From positions 1 through 64,000 of the forward strand of contig DIZL01000053.1 in NCBI GenBank assembly GCA_002429385.1: a stretch of 64,000 bases of DNA. The letters run 5' to 3'. Below, piece after piece: positions 32,835 through 43,518 of this stretch (within the stretch, counting starts at the first letter, position 1; every line of letters begins with the position of its first letter). Below the pieces are notes generated by a model. That model was not told the origin of the DNA. It ran no database searches and saw nothing but the letters and a program-made list of their open reading frames with translations. The position numbers and the translations under genes are program-made. The DNA comes from Prolixibacteraceae bacterium UBA6029 (GTDB lineage Bacteria; Bacteroidota; Bacteroidia; Bacteroidales; Prolixibacteraceae).

Positions 32835-34847
32835 ATGACTAATGATGCTGCAAACCTTACATTCGCAGGAAAATTAAAGAATATTTTTATTGGCAGGGCA
32901 AAGACACTACAAGATAAATCGATATTTCACAAACTCTCACTGGTAGCCTTCTTTGCATGGATAGGTCTCGGCGCCGACGGTATCTCATCGTCATGCTACG
33001 GACCGGAAGAAGCTTACCGAAACTTACAGGGGCATTCGATGCTGGCCATATTTGTAGCATTGGGAACGGTGTTCACCATTTTCATTATCAGTTCAAGCTA
33101 CAGTCAAATCATCAAACTCTTTCCGCAAGGTGGCGGCGGTTATCTGGTTGGGAGCAAATTGTTGTCGCCAACGGTGGGGATGATCTCGGGATGCGCCCTC
33201 ATCATCGATTATGTATTGACTATTACCATTTCTGTATCCAGTGGAGCTGATGCTCTTTTTAGTTTCTTTCCCGAATCAATGCAGGTATTTAAATTGGGTG
33301 TTGCGATAGGTGGAGTTTGCCTCCTGATTCTGTTAAACCTGCGAGGAGTTAAGGAGTCGGTTGTATCATTAACACCCATTTTCGTGGTGTTTATCGTTTC
33401 GCACGTATTTATTATTGTATATGCAATTATATTGAAAGCCAGTGATTTTACAGTAGTATCTCACGAAACAACGACTCAATTGCATTCGTCCATCTCTGAG
33501 CTGGGAGTTTTGGGAACCTTATTCATTATTTTGAAGGCCTACAGCATGGGGGCCGGAACTTTTACCGGTATTGAAGCGGTTAGTAACGGGATGCCCATTC
33601 TACGTCAGCCAAGGGTAAAAACTGCCAGAAGGACCATGGTGCTGATGGCCGTTTCGCTCTCTTTTATTGTGATGGGACTGATGGTTGCCTATGCGCTGTA
33701 TAACGTTCAGATAAGTTCTCATAAAACACTGAATGCTGTTTTGTTTGACAATGTCACTGCCAGTTGGGGACCCTTCTGGTCAAAAGGTTTTATCCTGACT
33801 ACTCTAATCTCGGAAGCGGCATTGTTATTTGTGGCTGCGCAAACCGGGTTTATTGATGGCCCCCGGATCATGGCCAATATGGCTGTTGATAAATGGTTCC
33901 CGAAGAAATATTCCTCACTCAGCGATCGTTTGGTTTCGATGAACGGTGTGATGTTAATGGGCATTGCCGCCATAGTATTGATGGCTATTTCGAGAGGTTC
34001 CGTAGCTTTTTTGGTGGTGCTTTACAGCATCAACGTGTTCATCACCTTTTCGATATCACAACTCGGTATGGTCAAACATTGGTGGACCGAACGAAGCAAA
34101 CTGGATCATTGGAGAAGAAAAATGACGATCAATGGGATTGGTTTTGTATTGACAACATTTATCCTTATTTCAGTTACTATTATTAAATTTGAGGAAGGTG
34201 GCTGGATTACATTAATTATCACAGGTGTATTTGTCTTTTTGGCCATCCGAATTAAAAAGCATTATTTCAGAACAACTGTTCGTTTGCATCGCATTCGGCA
34301 GAAGGCCATCTCTGACCTGCATATTGCAGTTGAAAAATTACCTTCCTATGATCCACATCAGGAACCTGCCACTGTGAAGTTTAATCCGGATGCAAAAACG
34401 GCGATTATTTTGGTTAAGGGCTTTGGTGGAACAGGACTCCATACCTATCTGAGAATCAATGAGAGTTTTAAAGGAGTCTATCAAAATTTTATTTTCATTC
34501 GTGTAGGAGTTATCAACTCAAAGATATACAGAGGCTCTGAGGAGCTGGAGCACTTCAAAAAGTCTGTGAAAGAGGACGGTAAAAAATATGTGAAGATTGC
34601 CAATCAATTCGGATTCTATGGTAAAAGTATATGGACAATAGGGACTGATCCTGTAGATGAAGTATATAACATCGTAAAAAAACTCATGCCATTACTTCCC
34701 AATCCAACATTCTTTGGTGGACAATTGGTATTCTCTAAAACATTTTACATGTCGCAGTTGCTGCATAATCATACCATCTTCGGTATCCAGAAGCGGTTCT
34801 TTAAATTTGGTATCCCCATTGTCATCTTCCCTATAAAGATTGAGTAA
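32835..34847 (+). CDS. APC-family potassium importer, KimA-like
   Basis: A 670-residue inner-membrane protein with twelve predicted helices (about 40-470) and a soluble C-terminal domain. It shares many blocks with Bacillus KimA: LGADGISSSCYGPEEA, FPQGGGGYLVGSKL, DYVLTITISVSSGADAL, LNLRGVKES, FTGIEAVSNGMPILRQPR, and the C-terminal LLHNHTIFGIQKRFF. KimA is a high-affinity K+/H+ symporter. The neighbouring kdp system makes a potassium role more likely here, although APC-family paralogues could move amino acids. A strong terminator follows. Confidence 0.82.
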   Translation: MTNDAANLTFAGKLKNIFIGRAKTLQDKSIFHKLSLVAFFAWIGLGADGISSSCYGPEEAYRNLQGHSMLAIFVALGTVFTIFIISSSYSQIIKLFPQGGGGYLVGSKLLSPTVGMISGCALIIDYVLTITISVSSGADALFSFFPESMQVFKLGVAIGGVCLLILLNLRGVKESVVSLTPIFVVFIVSHVFIIVYAIILKASDFTVVSHETTTQLHSSISELGVLGTLFIILKAYSMGAGTFTGIEAVSNGMPILRQPRVKTARRTMVLMAVSLSFIVMGLMVAYALYNVQISSHKTLNAVLFDNVTASWGPFWSKGFILTTLISEAALLFVAAQTGFIDGPRIMANMAVDKWFPKKYSSLSDRLVSMNGVMLMGIAAIVLMAISRGSVAFLVVLYSINVFITFSISQLGMVKHWWTERSKLDHWRRKMTINGIGFVLTTFILISVTIIKFEEGGWITLIITGVFVFLAIRIKKHYFRTTVRLHRIRQKAISDLHIAVEKLPSYDPHQEPATVKFNPDAKTAIILVKGFGGTGLHTYLRINESFKGVYQNFIFIRVGVINSKIYRGSEELEHFKKSVKEDGKKYVKIANQFGFYGKSIWTIGTDPVDEVYNIVKKLMPLLPNPTFFGGQLVFSKTFYMSQLLHNHTIFGIQKRFFKFGIPIVIFPIKIE

Positions 34848-34891
34848 GGGAAACTTCCTGTTTAAGAGATTTTACTGAATTTTCTGGTTTC

Positions 34892-34935
34892 AGCTATACT
34901 TGCGAATATTCGCAGTATGGCTTTTATTTTTTATC
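34892..34935 (+). terminator. Terminator after the kimA-like gene
   Basis: Near-perfect hairpin AGCTATACTTGCGAA/TATTCGCAGTATGGCT (34892-34922, one bulge) followed by a T-rich tail. Confidence 0.75.
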
Positions 34936-35095
34936 CGTCGTCGGTGAAAGGATATTCTATAGGCTTTCAAGATCATATTCTTTATATAATATTTATGTCT
35001 ATCTAAGCAATCTTTACAAAACCTTTACAGAAAAGGGTGCAAATTTGTATGATAGAATTGCAGGCAGATGAAGATATTATTAAAATAAAGAAATT

Positions 35096-35260
35096 ATGAA
35101 AACAGAAATCACGAAATCGTTTATGCTTTTGACAGTTGTACCTGATACTTCAGGGGCTATTGCCTCAAACGGTCCTTTAAGCTATCTCATTGGTGGTATT
35201 GTGGCCCTGCTTATCCTGGGCTATTTAGTCTATACCTTATTACGACCCGATAAATTTTAA
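35096..35260 (+). CDS. kdpF: Potassium-transporting ATPase small subunit KdpF
   Basis: A 54-residue single-helix membrane protein. The C-terminal half (LSYLIGGIVALLILGYLVYT then LLRPDKF) is the KdpF signature that lines KdpA in the complex and stabilises it. The N-terminal 26 or so residues are longer than the usual 29-residue KdpF; an internal Met at residue 10 is a possible shorter start. It precedes kdpA by 21 bases in the operon. Confidence 0.88.
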   Translation: MKTEITKSFMLLTVVPDTSGAIASNGPLSYLIGGIVALLILGYLVYTLLRPDKF

Positions 35261-35281
35261 TAACCTTATAAATCGAAAGCT

Positions 35282-36967
35282 ATGAATGAAGCAATTCAAT
35301 TGATCATTTTCCTGGTAGCGCTGGTTCTTCTTGCACCAATATTAGGGAAGTTTATGGCAAAGGTTTTCATGGGAGAGAACCATTTGCTGAAGCCGGTTTT
35401 TGGCTGGCTAGAACGGTCAGTATATCGGGTATCGGGAATCAAGAGTGAAGTGGAAATGAACTGGAAAACCTATTTGTTTGGGATCCTTCTTTTCAATTTT
35501 ATCGGCATGGTATTTTTATTTCTGCTACAGATATTTCAAGTCTGGTTACCACTGAACACTGAACACTTACCCAATGTGTCGTGGCATCTTGCATTTAATA
35601 CGGCAGTCAGTTTCATGACCAACACCAACTGGCAATCGTACAGCGGAGAAAACACACTAAGCTACCTGGTTCAGATGCTGGGACTTACCGTGCAGAATTT
35701 TGTAAGTGCAGCAACCGGTATTGCAGTTGTACTGGCCCTGATTCGCGGGTTGACAAGGAAAACTACCGACGAACTTGGTAATTTCTGGACAGATATGACC
35801 CGAACAGTGGTCTATGTATTACTTCCTCTTTCAATTCTCTTCACGATTATTTTAGTGGGACAGGGGACTGTACAGACCTTTTCGCATTACATCACTGCAA
35901 CTACCTTGCAGGGGGTTCATCAGGTTATTCCACTTGGACCCGCAGCATCTCAAATTGCGATTAAAGATTTGGGAACGAATGGCGGGGGTTTCTTTAATGC
36001 CAACAGTGCCCATCCGTTCGAAAACCCCACTCCGTTCTCCAACTTCCTAATCATGCTTGCCCTTATCATCATTTCAGCAGGTTTAGTATTTACTTACGGC
36101 CATTATGCGAAGTCTAAACGACAGGCGTGGGCCATTTTCATTACTATGCTTATTCTGTTCGCGGGGGGGCTGGCCCTGTCCCTTTGGGCCGAATACAGTC
36201 AGAATAATGTGTTGAACATTGCAGGTAACATGGAAGGGAAGGAAACGCGATTCGGTGTGATGAACAGTATTCTGTATTCTGTTACGACTACAGTTACTTC
36301 GAACGGTTCGGTAAACTGCATGCATGACAGCTTATCCCCGTTATCAGGCCTGGTGGCGATGTTCAACCTGATGCTGGGAGAAATCATATTTGGGGGTGTA
36401 GGTTCAGGATTATACGGGATGATCATCTTCGTCTTTATTACAGTATTTATTGCCGGCCTTATGGTTGGAAGGACTCCTGAGTTTCTGGGTAAAAAAGTGG
36501 AAGCCTTTGAGATTAAAATGGCCATTCTTGCCGTATTGGCGCCCAGTATAGTCATCAAATTGTTTTCGGCCATTGCCTGCACGATTCCGGCAGGTCTGGC
36601 GGGTCTCAACAATGCGGGACCACACGGACTTTCGGAAATATTATATGCATTCAGTTCGGCGGCGGGAAATAACGGCAGCGCTTTTGCAGGGCTGAACACC
36701 AATACTGTTTTTTATAACCTGATGATGGGATTTGGAATGCTCATAGGCCGTTTCGGTGTTATTATCCCGGTAATGGCTATTGCAGGAAACATGGCGAGGA
36801 AAAAAATAACACCGGAATCAGCGGGCACTTTTAAGACGGATAATTGGCTGTTTGTTTTGCTCCTGATCGGTATAATACTCATCATCGGTGGCTTGACATT
36901 CTTTCCGCCTCTGGCATTGGGTCCTATCGTTGAACATTTCCTCATGAATCTGGGGGTTACCTATTAA
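35282..36967 (+). CDS. kdpA: Potassium-transporting ATPase, K+-channel-like subunit KdpA
   Basis: A 561-residue membrane protein with about ten helices that selects and carries K+. The selectivity-filter-like repeats include FMTNTNWQSYSGE, DLGTNGGGFFNANSAHPFEN and AAGNNGSAFAGL. Length equals E. coli KdpA (557). It is followed 21 bases later by kdpB. The pump is used at very low external potassium and is controlled by KdpDE, encoded downstream. Confidence 0.97.
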   Translation: MNEAIQLIIFLVALVLLAPILGKFMAKVFMGENHLLKPVFGWLERSVYRVSGIKSEVEMNWKTYLFGILLFNFIGMVFLFLLQIFQVWLPLNTEHLPNVSWHLAFNTAVSFMTNTNWQSYSGENTLSYLVQMLGLTVQNFVSAATGIAVVLALIRGLTRKTTDELGNFWTDMTRTVVYVLLPLSILFTIILVGQGTVQTFSHYITATTLQGVHQVIPLGPAASQIAIKDLGTNGGGFFNANSAHPFENPTPFSNFLIMLALIIISAGLVFTYGHYAKSKRQAWAIFITMLILFAGGLALSLWAEYSQNNVLNIAGNMEGKETRFGVMNSILYSVTTTVTSNGSVNCMHDSLSPLSGLVAMFNLMLGEIIFGGVGSGLYGMIIFVFITVFIAGLMVGRTPEFLGKKVEAFEIKMAILAVLAPSIVIKLFSAIACTIPAGLAGLNNAGPHGLSEILYAFSSAAGNNGSAFAGLNTNTVFYNLMMGFGMLIGRFGVIIPVMAIAGNMARKKITPESAGTFKTDNWLFVLLLIGIILIIGGLTFFPPLALGPIVEHFLMNLGVTY

Positions 36968-36988
36968 TTATTTATCAAGACAAAAGCC

Positions 36989-39079
36989 ATGGAAAAACGA
37001 GATATTAATCAATTATTTACCAGAGAAATTGCGGTACAGGCAGTAAAAGATTCTTTTATGAAACTTAACCCTTCGGTTTTGGTAAAGAACCCGGTTATCT
37101 TCATTGTGGGGATTGGTGCAGTCATGACTACAGTGGTTGTGCTAACAGATACTTTTACCGGCCATTTTTCAAACTTTAACTTCCAGATTACATTATGGCT
37201 CTGGTTTACAGTGCTGTTTGCCAATTTTGCTGAAGCTATTGCCGAAGGAAGGGGAAAAGCACAGGCTGATAGTTTGCGTAAAAGCCGCACACAAACCAAA
37301 GCGCGGAAGCTGATCAACAACAAAGAAGAAATGGTTTTGGCCAATGATCTCAGGAAAGGTGATGTCGTTGTTTGTGCAGCAGGGGATGTGATTCCTGCCG
37401 ACGGGGATGTAATCGAAGGAATTGCCAGCGTCGACGAATCAGCCATTACAGGTGAATCGGCACCGGTAATTCGTGAGAGCGGTGGCGACCGGTGTGCTGT
37501 AACCGGAGGTACAAAGGTAATCAGTGACAAGATCAAGATTATGATTACGTCAGAACCCGGCAACACGTTCCTGGATCGGATGATTGCTCTGGTTGAAGGG
37601 GCCAAACGTCAGAAAACACCCAACGAAATAGCCCTGATCATTCTTCTGTCGGGTCTAACCATCATATTCCTGTTGGTCGTTGTATGTATGCCGGCTTATT
37701 TCAGTTACAGCTTAACGGCTTCGGGTTTGCCTCAGAATCAAAACCTTACGCTGCCTGTATTGATATCGCTGCTTGTATGTCTTATTCCTACAACCATAGG
37801 AGGTTTGCTGAGTGCAATCGGAATTAGTGGGATGGACCGTTTGTTGCGTAAGAATGTTATAGCCACCAGCGGTAAAGCCATAGAAGCTGCCGGAGACACA
37901 GATGTTTTATTGCTTGATAAAACGGGAACAATCACTTTAGGCAACAGGATGGCAACCAATTTCTTACCTGCCGAAGGAGTAACTGTTTTGGAACTTGCCG
38001 ATGCTGCCCAGCTTTCATCTTTATCAGACGAAACACCTGAAGGTCGGTCTATTGTTATCCTTGCGAAAGAAAAATTCAATATTCGTGCACGTGAAGTTCA
38101 GGAATTGCATGCATCGTTTATACCGTTTTCCGCACAAACCAGAATGAGCGGTGTTGATATTAAAGGACCTGATGGTAAGCTTCTTCAGATACGTAAAGGT
38201 TCATCGGAAGCGATCCGTACATTCGTGCAAAACAATAATGGGTTTTACCCTAAACAGATCCAGAATATCGTATCTGATTTGGCAAGACAAGGGGCTACAC
38301 CTTTAGTCGTGGCTGAAAACAACAAAGTTTTGGGAGTTATCCATCTTAAAGACATTGTAAAAGGAGGTATTAAACAGCGTTTTGCTGAACTTCGGAAAAT
38401 GGGTATTAAAACTGTGATGATAACAGGTGACAATGCTTTAACTGCAGCAGCAATAGCCGCAGAAGCAGGAGTAGACGACTTTATGGCAGAAGCCACACCC
38501 GAAGATAAATTACGACGTATTCGTGAAGAACAGGCGAATGGACACCTGGTGGGCATGATTGGTGACGGAACGAATGATGCCCCCGCACTGGCACAGGCCG
38601 ACGTAGGTTTAGCCATGAATACCGGTACGCAGGCTGCCCGTGAAGCGGGAAATATGGTTGATCTGGATAGTAACCCAACAAAGCTTATTGAGGTGGTTGA
38701 AACTGGAAAACAGTTACTGATGACCCGGGGAGCGTTGACAACCTTCAGTATAGCAAATGATGTGGCGAAGTACTTTGCTATTATTCCGGCAATAGCTTCT
38801 ATGTTATATGTAACCACCTCTGGGATCGCTCCGCTGAGTGTCCTGAATATCATGAAACTTGCTACCCCTGAAAGCGCTATTTTAAGCGCTGTCATCTTCA
38901 ATGCCCTGATTATTATTGCTCTCATTCCTCTTGCCCTGAAGGGTGTGAAATACAGGCCTATCTCTGCCAACAGGGTGCTTGCCCTGAATATACTGATCTA
39001 TGGGATAGGTGGTATTATCGTTCCATTTTTTGGTATCAAATTGATTGATATGATTCTTGGGTTCGCCCATTTGATTTAA
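36989..39079 (+). CDS. kdpB: Potassium-transporting ATPase, catalytic P-type subunit KdpB
   Basis: A 696-residue P-type ATPase. The phosphorylation motif [13 protein letters not shown] (Asp310), the actuator motif [16 protein letters not shown] near residue 155 and the hinge [21 protein letters not shown] near 515 are all present. It powers K+ movement through KdpA. Length matches E. coli KdpB (682). Confidence 0.98.
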   Translation: MEKRDINQLFTREIAVQAVKDSFMKLNPSVLVKNPVIFIVGIGAVMTTVVVLTDTFTGHFSNFNFQITLWLWFTVLFANFAEAIAEGRGKAQADSLRKSRTQTKARKLINNKEEMVLANDLRKGDVVVCAAGDVIPADGDVIEGIASVDESAITGESAPVIRESGGDRCAVTGGTKVISDKIKIMITSEPGNTFLDRMIALVEGAKRQKTPNEIALIILLSGLTIIFLLVVVCMPAYFSYSLTASGLPQNQNLTLPVLISLLVCLIPTTIGGLLSAIGISGMDRLLRKNVIATSGKAIEAAGDTDVLLLDKTGTITLGNRMATNFLPAEGVTVLELADAAQLSSLSDETPEGRSIVILAKEKFNIRAREVQELHASFIPFSAQTRMSGVDIKGPDGKLLQIRKGSSEAIRTFVQNNNGFYPKQIQNIVSDLARQGATPLVVAENNKVLGVIHLKDIVKGGIKQRFAELRKMGIKTVMITGDNALTAAAIAAEAGVDDFMAEATPEDKLRRIREEQANGHLVGMIGDGTNDAPALAQADVGLAMNTGTQAAREAGNMVDLDSNPTKLIEVVETGKQLLMTRGALTTFSIANDVAKYFAIIPAIASMLYVTTSGIAPLSVLNIMKLATPESAILSAVIFNALIIIALIPLALKGVKYRPISANRVLALNILIYGIGGIIVPFFGIKLIDMILGFAHLI

Positions 39080-39114
39080 TAACACGATAAATCAATGAAT
39101 TTTAAACGTTTATT

Positions 39115-39696
39115 ATGAAAACACAAATATTAACAGCATTAAAGTTTTTTCTGGCAATGACTATTCTGACCGGAATAATCTATCCTCTACTTATGACCGG
39201 AGTGGCACAAATTGCATTTCCATCACAGGCAAACGGAAGCCTGATTCTAAAAGATGGTAAGATTATAGGCTCTGAATTAATCGGACAGAAATTCGACAGT
39301 ACTATCTATTTTTGGTCACGGCCTTCAGCTATCAGTTACAACCCGATACCTTCAGGAGCGTCCAATTTTGGACCAACCAGTAAAGCTTTAAAGAAACAGG
39401 TTGATGATCGGCGTATAGCATTTGCAACCAGCAATTCAATTGTGGATAACGGGACAATTCCTCCGGAAATGATCTTCGCTTCTGCAAGCGGGCTGGATCC
39501 GCACATTTCGCCAAAAGCTGCCTTAATGCAGGTAGATCGGATTGTAAAAGCAAGGCAGTTCGACACGGAAAAACAACAACAAATACTGAATGTGATTACG
39601 AAATTATCAGAAGGTCCACAGTTTTCCTTCTTTGGAGATGAACGTATCAATGTTTTGGATTTGAACCTGGAACTTGACAGATTAAATAAAAAATGA
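39115..39696 (+). CDS. kdpC: Potassium-transporting ATPase subunit KdpC
   Basis: A 193-residue protein with one N-terminal helix (about 10-30) and a periplasmic domain. Family motifs: YPLLMTGVAQIAFPSQANGS, IGQKFDSTIYFWSRPSA and ASGLDPHISPKAALMQVDRI. It stabilises the KdpFABC complex. Last structural gene before the regulatory genes; 236 bases separate it from the next gene, a stretch with only a weak hairpin near 39778-39804. Confidence 0.96.
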   Translation: MKTQILTALKFFLAMTILTGIIYPLLMTGVAQIAFPSQANGSLILKDGKIIGSELIGQKFDSTIYFWSRPSAISYNPIPSGASNFGPTSKALKKQVDDRRIAFATSNSIVDNGTIPPEMIFASASGLDPHISPKAALMQVDRIVKARQFDTEKQQQILNVITKLSEGPQFSFFGDERINVLDLNLELDRLNKK

Positions 39697-39932
39697 CAGT
39701 TGTATGAACCAAATATTTGTTAATTGTTATTTCAAAGTTATTCACTTTAATTTTTATTGAGTCATATGATGTAAATCCACCAATATCCTTCGTGGAAATA
39801 TTGTTTTATTTCGTATGTTCTGAGGCCTAATTCTAATAAAGAGTGCATATTATTCTTAAATTTGACCATACTATTATATAAGATTATCAAACCAATATCA
39901 GAAGTTAAAAAGCCAATTTAAAAATACATAAA

Positions 39933-40832
39933 ATGAAACTATCAATTCGAACAAAATTTACCCTGGGAATGGTGTTTATATTTATCATCATTCTTGTTTT
40001 ATTGGGGTTTTCTGCGTTTTACCTGAATAAATTATCCAATAAAACCAGTGCAATCCTCAAAGAGAACTACTTGTCAGTTGTTTATGCACGTGAAATGTCA
40101 GAAGGTTTAATGAATATCAATAAGGAAATGATAAATTCTTTCCTTACAAACAAAGTTCCCGATAGCCTATATATACATAAAGAGTTTGATGTTATTGACC
40201 AGTCGTATCAGTTGGAGAAAAATAACCTGACTGAGCCGGGTGAAGATAAACTTGTTGCCGGGATTGAAACCGGAATTAAGGAATATCGTGAATCATACCG
40301 GCAAATGATGGTACCACATGTGCAAGCCGATAATGTATTGTTGCAACAGAAAAAATTCAACCTACTTCAGGAGCAGTTATTGGCATTGTCTCAAATGAAC
40401 GGGAAAGCGATTGAAGTCAAAACAGATGATGCGAAGCTTTCGTCAAAAGATGCATTAACAGGAATGACTATTCTTGGCAGTTTTAGCTTCTTAATCGCAT
40501 TGAGTTTTATATATAGCTTTGCTTCCTATTTTAACGAACGGTTTTTCCAATTATATAATGGGATCAAGGAAATAGTATCCAGTAATTACGGACAACGTTT
40601 ATATTTCGATGGGATTGATGAATTTTATGAAATTTCGTTGTTGTTTAATCAAATGGCTGAAAAACTGAGCGTAAGCCAGGGTGGGGAGGGAAAGCCGACA
40701 GAATATTTCAAGGATTTTGAAGATGATGGCAGCTATAATGAGGTTGATGAGTTGAAAGACGTATTATCCCGTATGAAGAGCATTGAAAAACAGGCAGAAG
40801 AAGTAATATCGAGAATAGAAAACAAGAAGTAG
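39933..40832 (+). CDS. Membrane protein with four-helix-bundle sensor and HAMP domain
   Basis: A 299-residue protein with helices at about 9-31 and 175-197, an intervening extracytoplasmic helical region resembling the 4HB sensor of chemoreceptors (ILKENYLSVVYAREMSEGL), and a HAMP-like segment after the second helix (about 198-250; FQLYNGIKEIVSSNYGQRLY). No kinase, cyclase or methyl-accepting domain follows, only a short coiled tail. It sits between kdpC and kdpD, 3 bases before kdpD. A role as an accessory sensor or modulator of the KdpD kinase is inferred from position alone. Confidence 0.75.
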   Translation: MKLSIRTKFTLGMVFIFIIILVLLGFSAFYLNKLSNKTSAILKENYLSVVYAREMSEGLMNINKEMINSFLTNKVPDSLYIHKEFDVIDQSYQLEKNNLTEPGEDKLVAGIETGIKEYRESYRQMMVPHVQADNVLLQQKKFNLLQEQLLALSQMNGKAIEVKTDDAKLSSKDALTGMTILGSFSFLIALSFIYSFASYFNERFFQLYNGIKEIVSSNYGQRLYFDGIDEFYEISLLFNQMAEKLSVSQGGEGKPTEYFKDFEDDGSYNEVDELKDVLSRMKSIEKQAEEVISRIENKK

Positions 40833-40835
40833 TTT

Positions 40836-43514
40836 ATGGATTTCACAGACGATCGCCCAAATCCAGATGATTTGCTGGCTTCGATGAAAGAAGAGGAAGC
40901 AAAAAGCAAACGTGGCAAACTGAAGATATTTTTCGGAATGTGTGCCGGTGTGGGGAAAACTTACACCATGTTACAGACTGCACAAATCGAAAAAATGAAA
41001 GGTGCTGAAATCGTTATAGGTTATGTGGAAACCCACAACCGGAAGGAAACAGCTCAACTGGTTGAAGGTTTCGAATTAATTCCACGCAAAAAATATATAT
41101 ACAAAACTGCCCATGTGGAGGAAATGGATTTGGATGCGATTATCGCACGAAATCCCCAATATGTCCTGGTCGATGAACTGGCACATACCAATGCACCAGG
41201 TAGCCGGCATCTTAAGCGTTATCAGGACGTGCAAGAAATTCTGGATAACGGGATTAATGTGTATACTACAGTTAATGTCCAGCATCTTGAGAGCCGGTCA
41301 GAAATTGTTGCACAGATTACGGGTATCATTGTGAGGGAAACACTTCCTGACGATGTTTTTGAACGTGCTGATGAAGTTGAATTGGTCGATCTGACTCCCG
41401 ATGAATTACTACAACGGCTTTCTGAAGGCAAAGTTTATACTCCTGAACGATCAAAAGAAGCTATTCTGAATTTCTTCAGGAAAGGAAATATTACCGCCTT
41501 GCGTGAGATGGCATTGCGGAATGTAGCAGATCGTGTAGATAAGCAGCTGCACGATTACATGCAACTCAAACGGATAAAAGGGCCATGGAAATCAGGGGTA
41601 CATTTATTGGTTGCTGTAAGCTATACCCGCCAGTCGACAAAATTACTTCGTTGGGCTAAAAATCTTTCAGACATGATGGGTGGCTCTTTGCAAGCGATAT
41701 ACATTGAAACGTCGCACGAACTAACCGATAAAGAGAGGGAAACACTTGATAAAACAATTAGCTTGGCCAAACAATTGGGTATTAAATTCAGGATTGTTAC
41801 CAATTCAGACGTTGTAAAAGCCATTGTTGGCTTTGCTCAAAAGGAAAATATAACTCATATCATTATTGGTAAGCCACGCGACCGAAACCGTTTAACCTTA
41901 TTCCAGCTTGGTAATTTTGTGAATCGCCTGATCAGATACAGTGGCAACATTGATGTTTACATCCTTGGTTCGGACACTCAGGTTGATGACAAGTTTAAAC
42001 GAAAGGTCTCTTTGCCCTCCTTTACATCAAGTATTAATCAATACCTGATTGCCACCTTGATTGTCACGATTACGGCATTAATGTTTTTTCCCCTGAAAGA
42101 TTTTGTTGGATACCAGGTTGTTTCATTTGCATTATTGTTTGTAGTCTCCCTGCTTGCATTTTTCTATGGTACCGGACCTATATTACTCGCTGCGACCCTT
42201 AGCTCCCTGATCTGGGACTTTTTTTTCATTCCACCTCCCTACACCCTACATGTTGAGCGGCCAGAAGATATGCTCATGCTTGCCATGTTTTTTATTATTG
42301 CCTTATTAAATGGTGTATTAACCTCCCGGGTTCGTAGGCAGGAAATGAAAATCAGGGTACGTGAAGAGCGCACAAATGCACTTTATCAGTTGGCCAAAGA
42401 ACTTTCTTCGGCAACAGGAATCGACGAAGTTTTAAATTTGGCGGTGAAAGATATAAGGAAATATTTCGGGTTGGAAAGTGCATTCATTTTGAAAGATGAA
42501 AGCAATGGTATCGAAAAAATAATCCGGCACGACACTTCACTCAGCTTTTCGGAGAATGAAATGAGCATTGCAGAATGGACATTCAGACATTCCTCAATTG
42601 CCGGAAAATTTTCAGACACATTACCCTCAGGGAATTATACATTTTATCCGTTAAAAGGAAATAATGAAAATGTTGGGGTTATTGCTGTCATGCACTCAAA
42701 GATGTTTTCCCAGGGTGAGGAACAATTTTGGGAAGGGTTTCTGCCACAGATCTCCGGTAAGATTGAACGTGAGTTTTTGCGTAGTGCTGCGCGTAATGCG
42801 TATATTCTGAACGAATCGGATAAACTGTACAAGACACTGTTCAACTCCATTTCACATGAACTCCGGATTCCGGTTGCAACGATTATGGGTGCTTCGGATA
42901 CTTTGATTGCACAGGAATATGCACCTGAAACAAGAAAAATACTGTATCAGGAAATAAATACCGCAGCCATCAGGCTAAACCGACTGATCGAGAACTTATT
43001 GAATATGTCGCGACTTGATTCTGGCCGGTTGACTGCACGGATTGATTGGTGCGATTTACACGATCTGTACAATAAGGTGATTCAAACCCTGGCGGTGGAA
43101 TTGAAACCTTTCACCCTGCATTGTGTTATGTCCGACGAGATGCCATTGGTTCAGCTTGACTTTGGGTTGATGGAACAGGTACTCTATAACCTGGTATTAA
43201 ATGCCACACAGCATGCACCCGGAGGAAGTAGTATCCGAATAAAATTCTTTTATGACAATGGCTTTTTAATCATTCAGGTGATGGATCGTGGCCCTGGTTT
43301 TTCACTTACTGATTTGCCGATGGTGTTTAATAAATTCTATCGGGGCGAAATGGCAGTAGCCGGAGGGACAGGTTTAGGTTTGTCGATTGTGAAGGGTATG
43401 GTTGAGGCGCACAATGGTACTATAACTGCAGAAAACCGATTAAATGGAGGTGCCCGGTTTACTATAAAAATACCAACAAAAATATCAGACATATTAGATA
43501 TTCATACCAACTAA
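40836..43514 (+). CDS. kdpD: Sensor histidine kinase KdpD
   Basis: An 892-residue membrane kinase. Order: KdpD N-terminal domain with Walker A GMCAGVGKT (residues 34-42) and LVDELAHTNAPGSRH; universal-stress-protein-like domain (about 250-375); four-helix DUF4118 region (about 400-500); GAF-like domain; dimerisation helix with phosphoacceptor His674 (NSISHELRIPVAT); ATPase domain (NLVLNATQHAPGG, DRGPGFS, GGTGLGLSIVKG). It responds to low K+ or turgor and phosphorylates KdpE, encoded 4 bases downstream. Confidence 0.97.
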   Translation: MDFTDDRPNPDDLLASMKEEEAKSKRGKLKIFFGMCAGVGKTYTMLQTAQIEKMKGAEIVIGYVETHNRKETAQLVEGFELIPRKKYIYKTAHVEEMDLDAIIARNPQYVLVDELAHTNAPGSRHLKRYQDVQEILDNGINVYTTVNVQHLESRSEIVAQITGIIVRETLPDDVFERADEVELVDLTPDELLQRLSEGKVYTPERSKEAILNFFRKGNITALREMALRNVADRVDKQLHDYMQLKRIKGPWKSGVHLLVAVSYTRQSTKLLRWAKNLSDMMGGSLQAIYIETSHELTDKERETLDKTISLAKQLGIKFRIVTNSDVVKAIVGFAQKENITHIIIGKPRDRNRLTLFQLGNFVNRLIRYSGNIDVYILGSDTQVDDKFKRKVSLPSFTSSINQYLIATLIVTITALMFFPLKDFVGYQVVSFALLFVVSLLAFFYGTGPILLAATLSSLIWDFFFIPPPYTLHVERPEDMLMLAMFFIIALLNGVLTSRVRRQEMKIRVREERTNALYQLAKELSSATGIDEVLNLAVKDIRKYFGLESAFILKDESNGIEKIIRHDTSLSFSENEMSIAEWTFRHSSIAGKFSDTLPSGNYTFYPLKGNNENVGVIAVMHSKMFSQGEEQFWEGFLPQISGKIEREFLRSAARNAYILNESDKLYKTLFNSISHELRIPVATIMGASDTLIAQEYAPETRKILYQEINTAAIRLNRLIENLLNMSRLDSGRLTARIDWCDLHDLYNKVIQTLAVELKPFTLHCVMSDEMPLVQLDFGLMEQVLYNLVLNATQHAPGGSSIRIKFFYDNGFLIIQVMDRGPGFSLTDLPMVFNKFYRGEMAVAGGTGLGLSIVKGMVEAHNGTITAENRLNGGARFTIKIPTKISDILDIHTN

Positions 43515-43518
43515 ATTC

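Noticed and set aside
38245..38970. Long antisense frame (241 codons) opposite kdpB
   Set aside because: A shadow of the strongly conserved kdpB coding sequence; its serine/isoleucine-rich product is typical of antisense frames.
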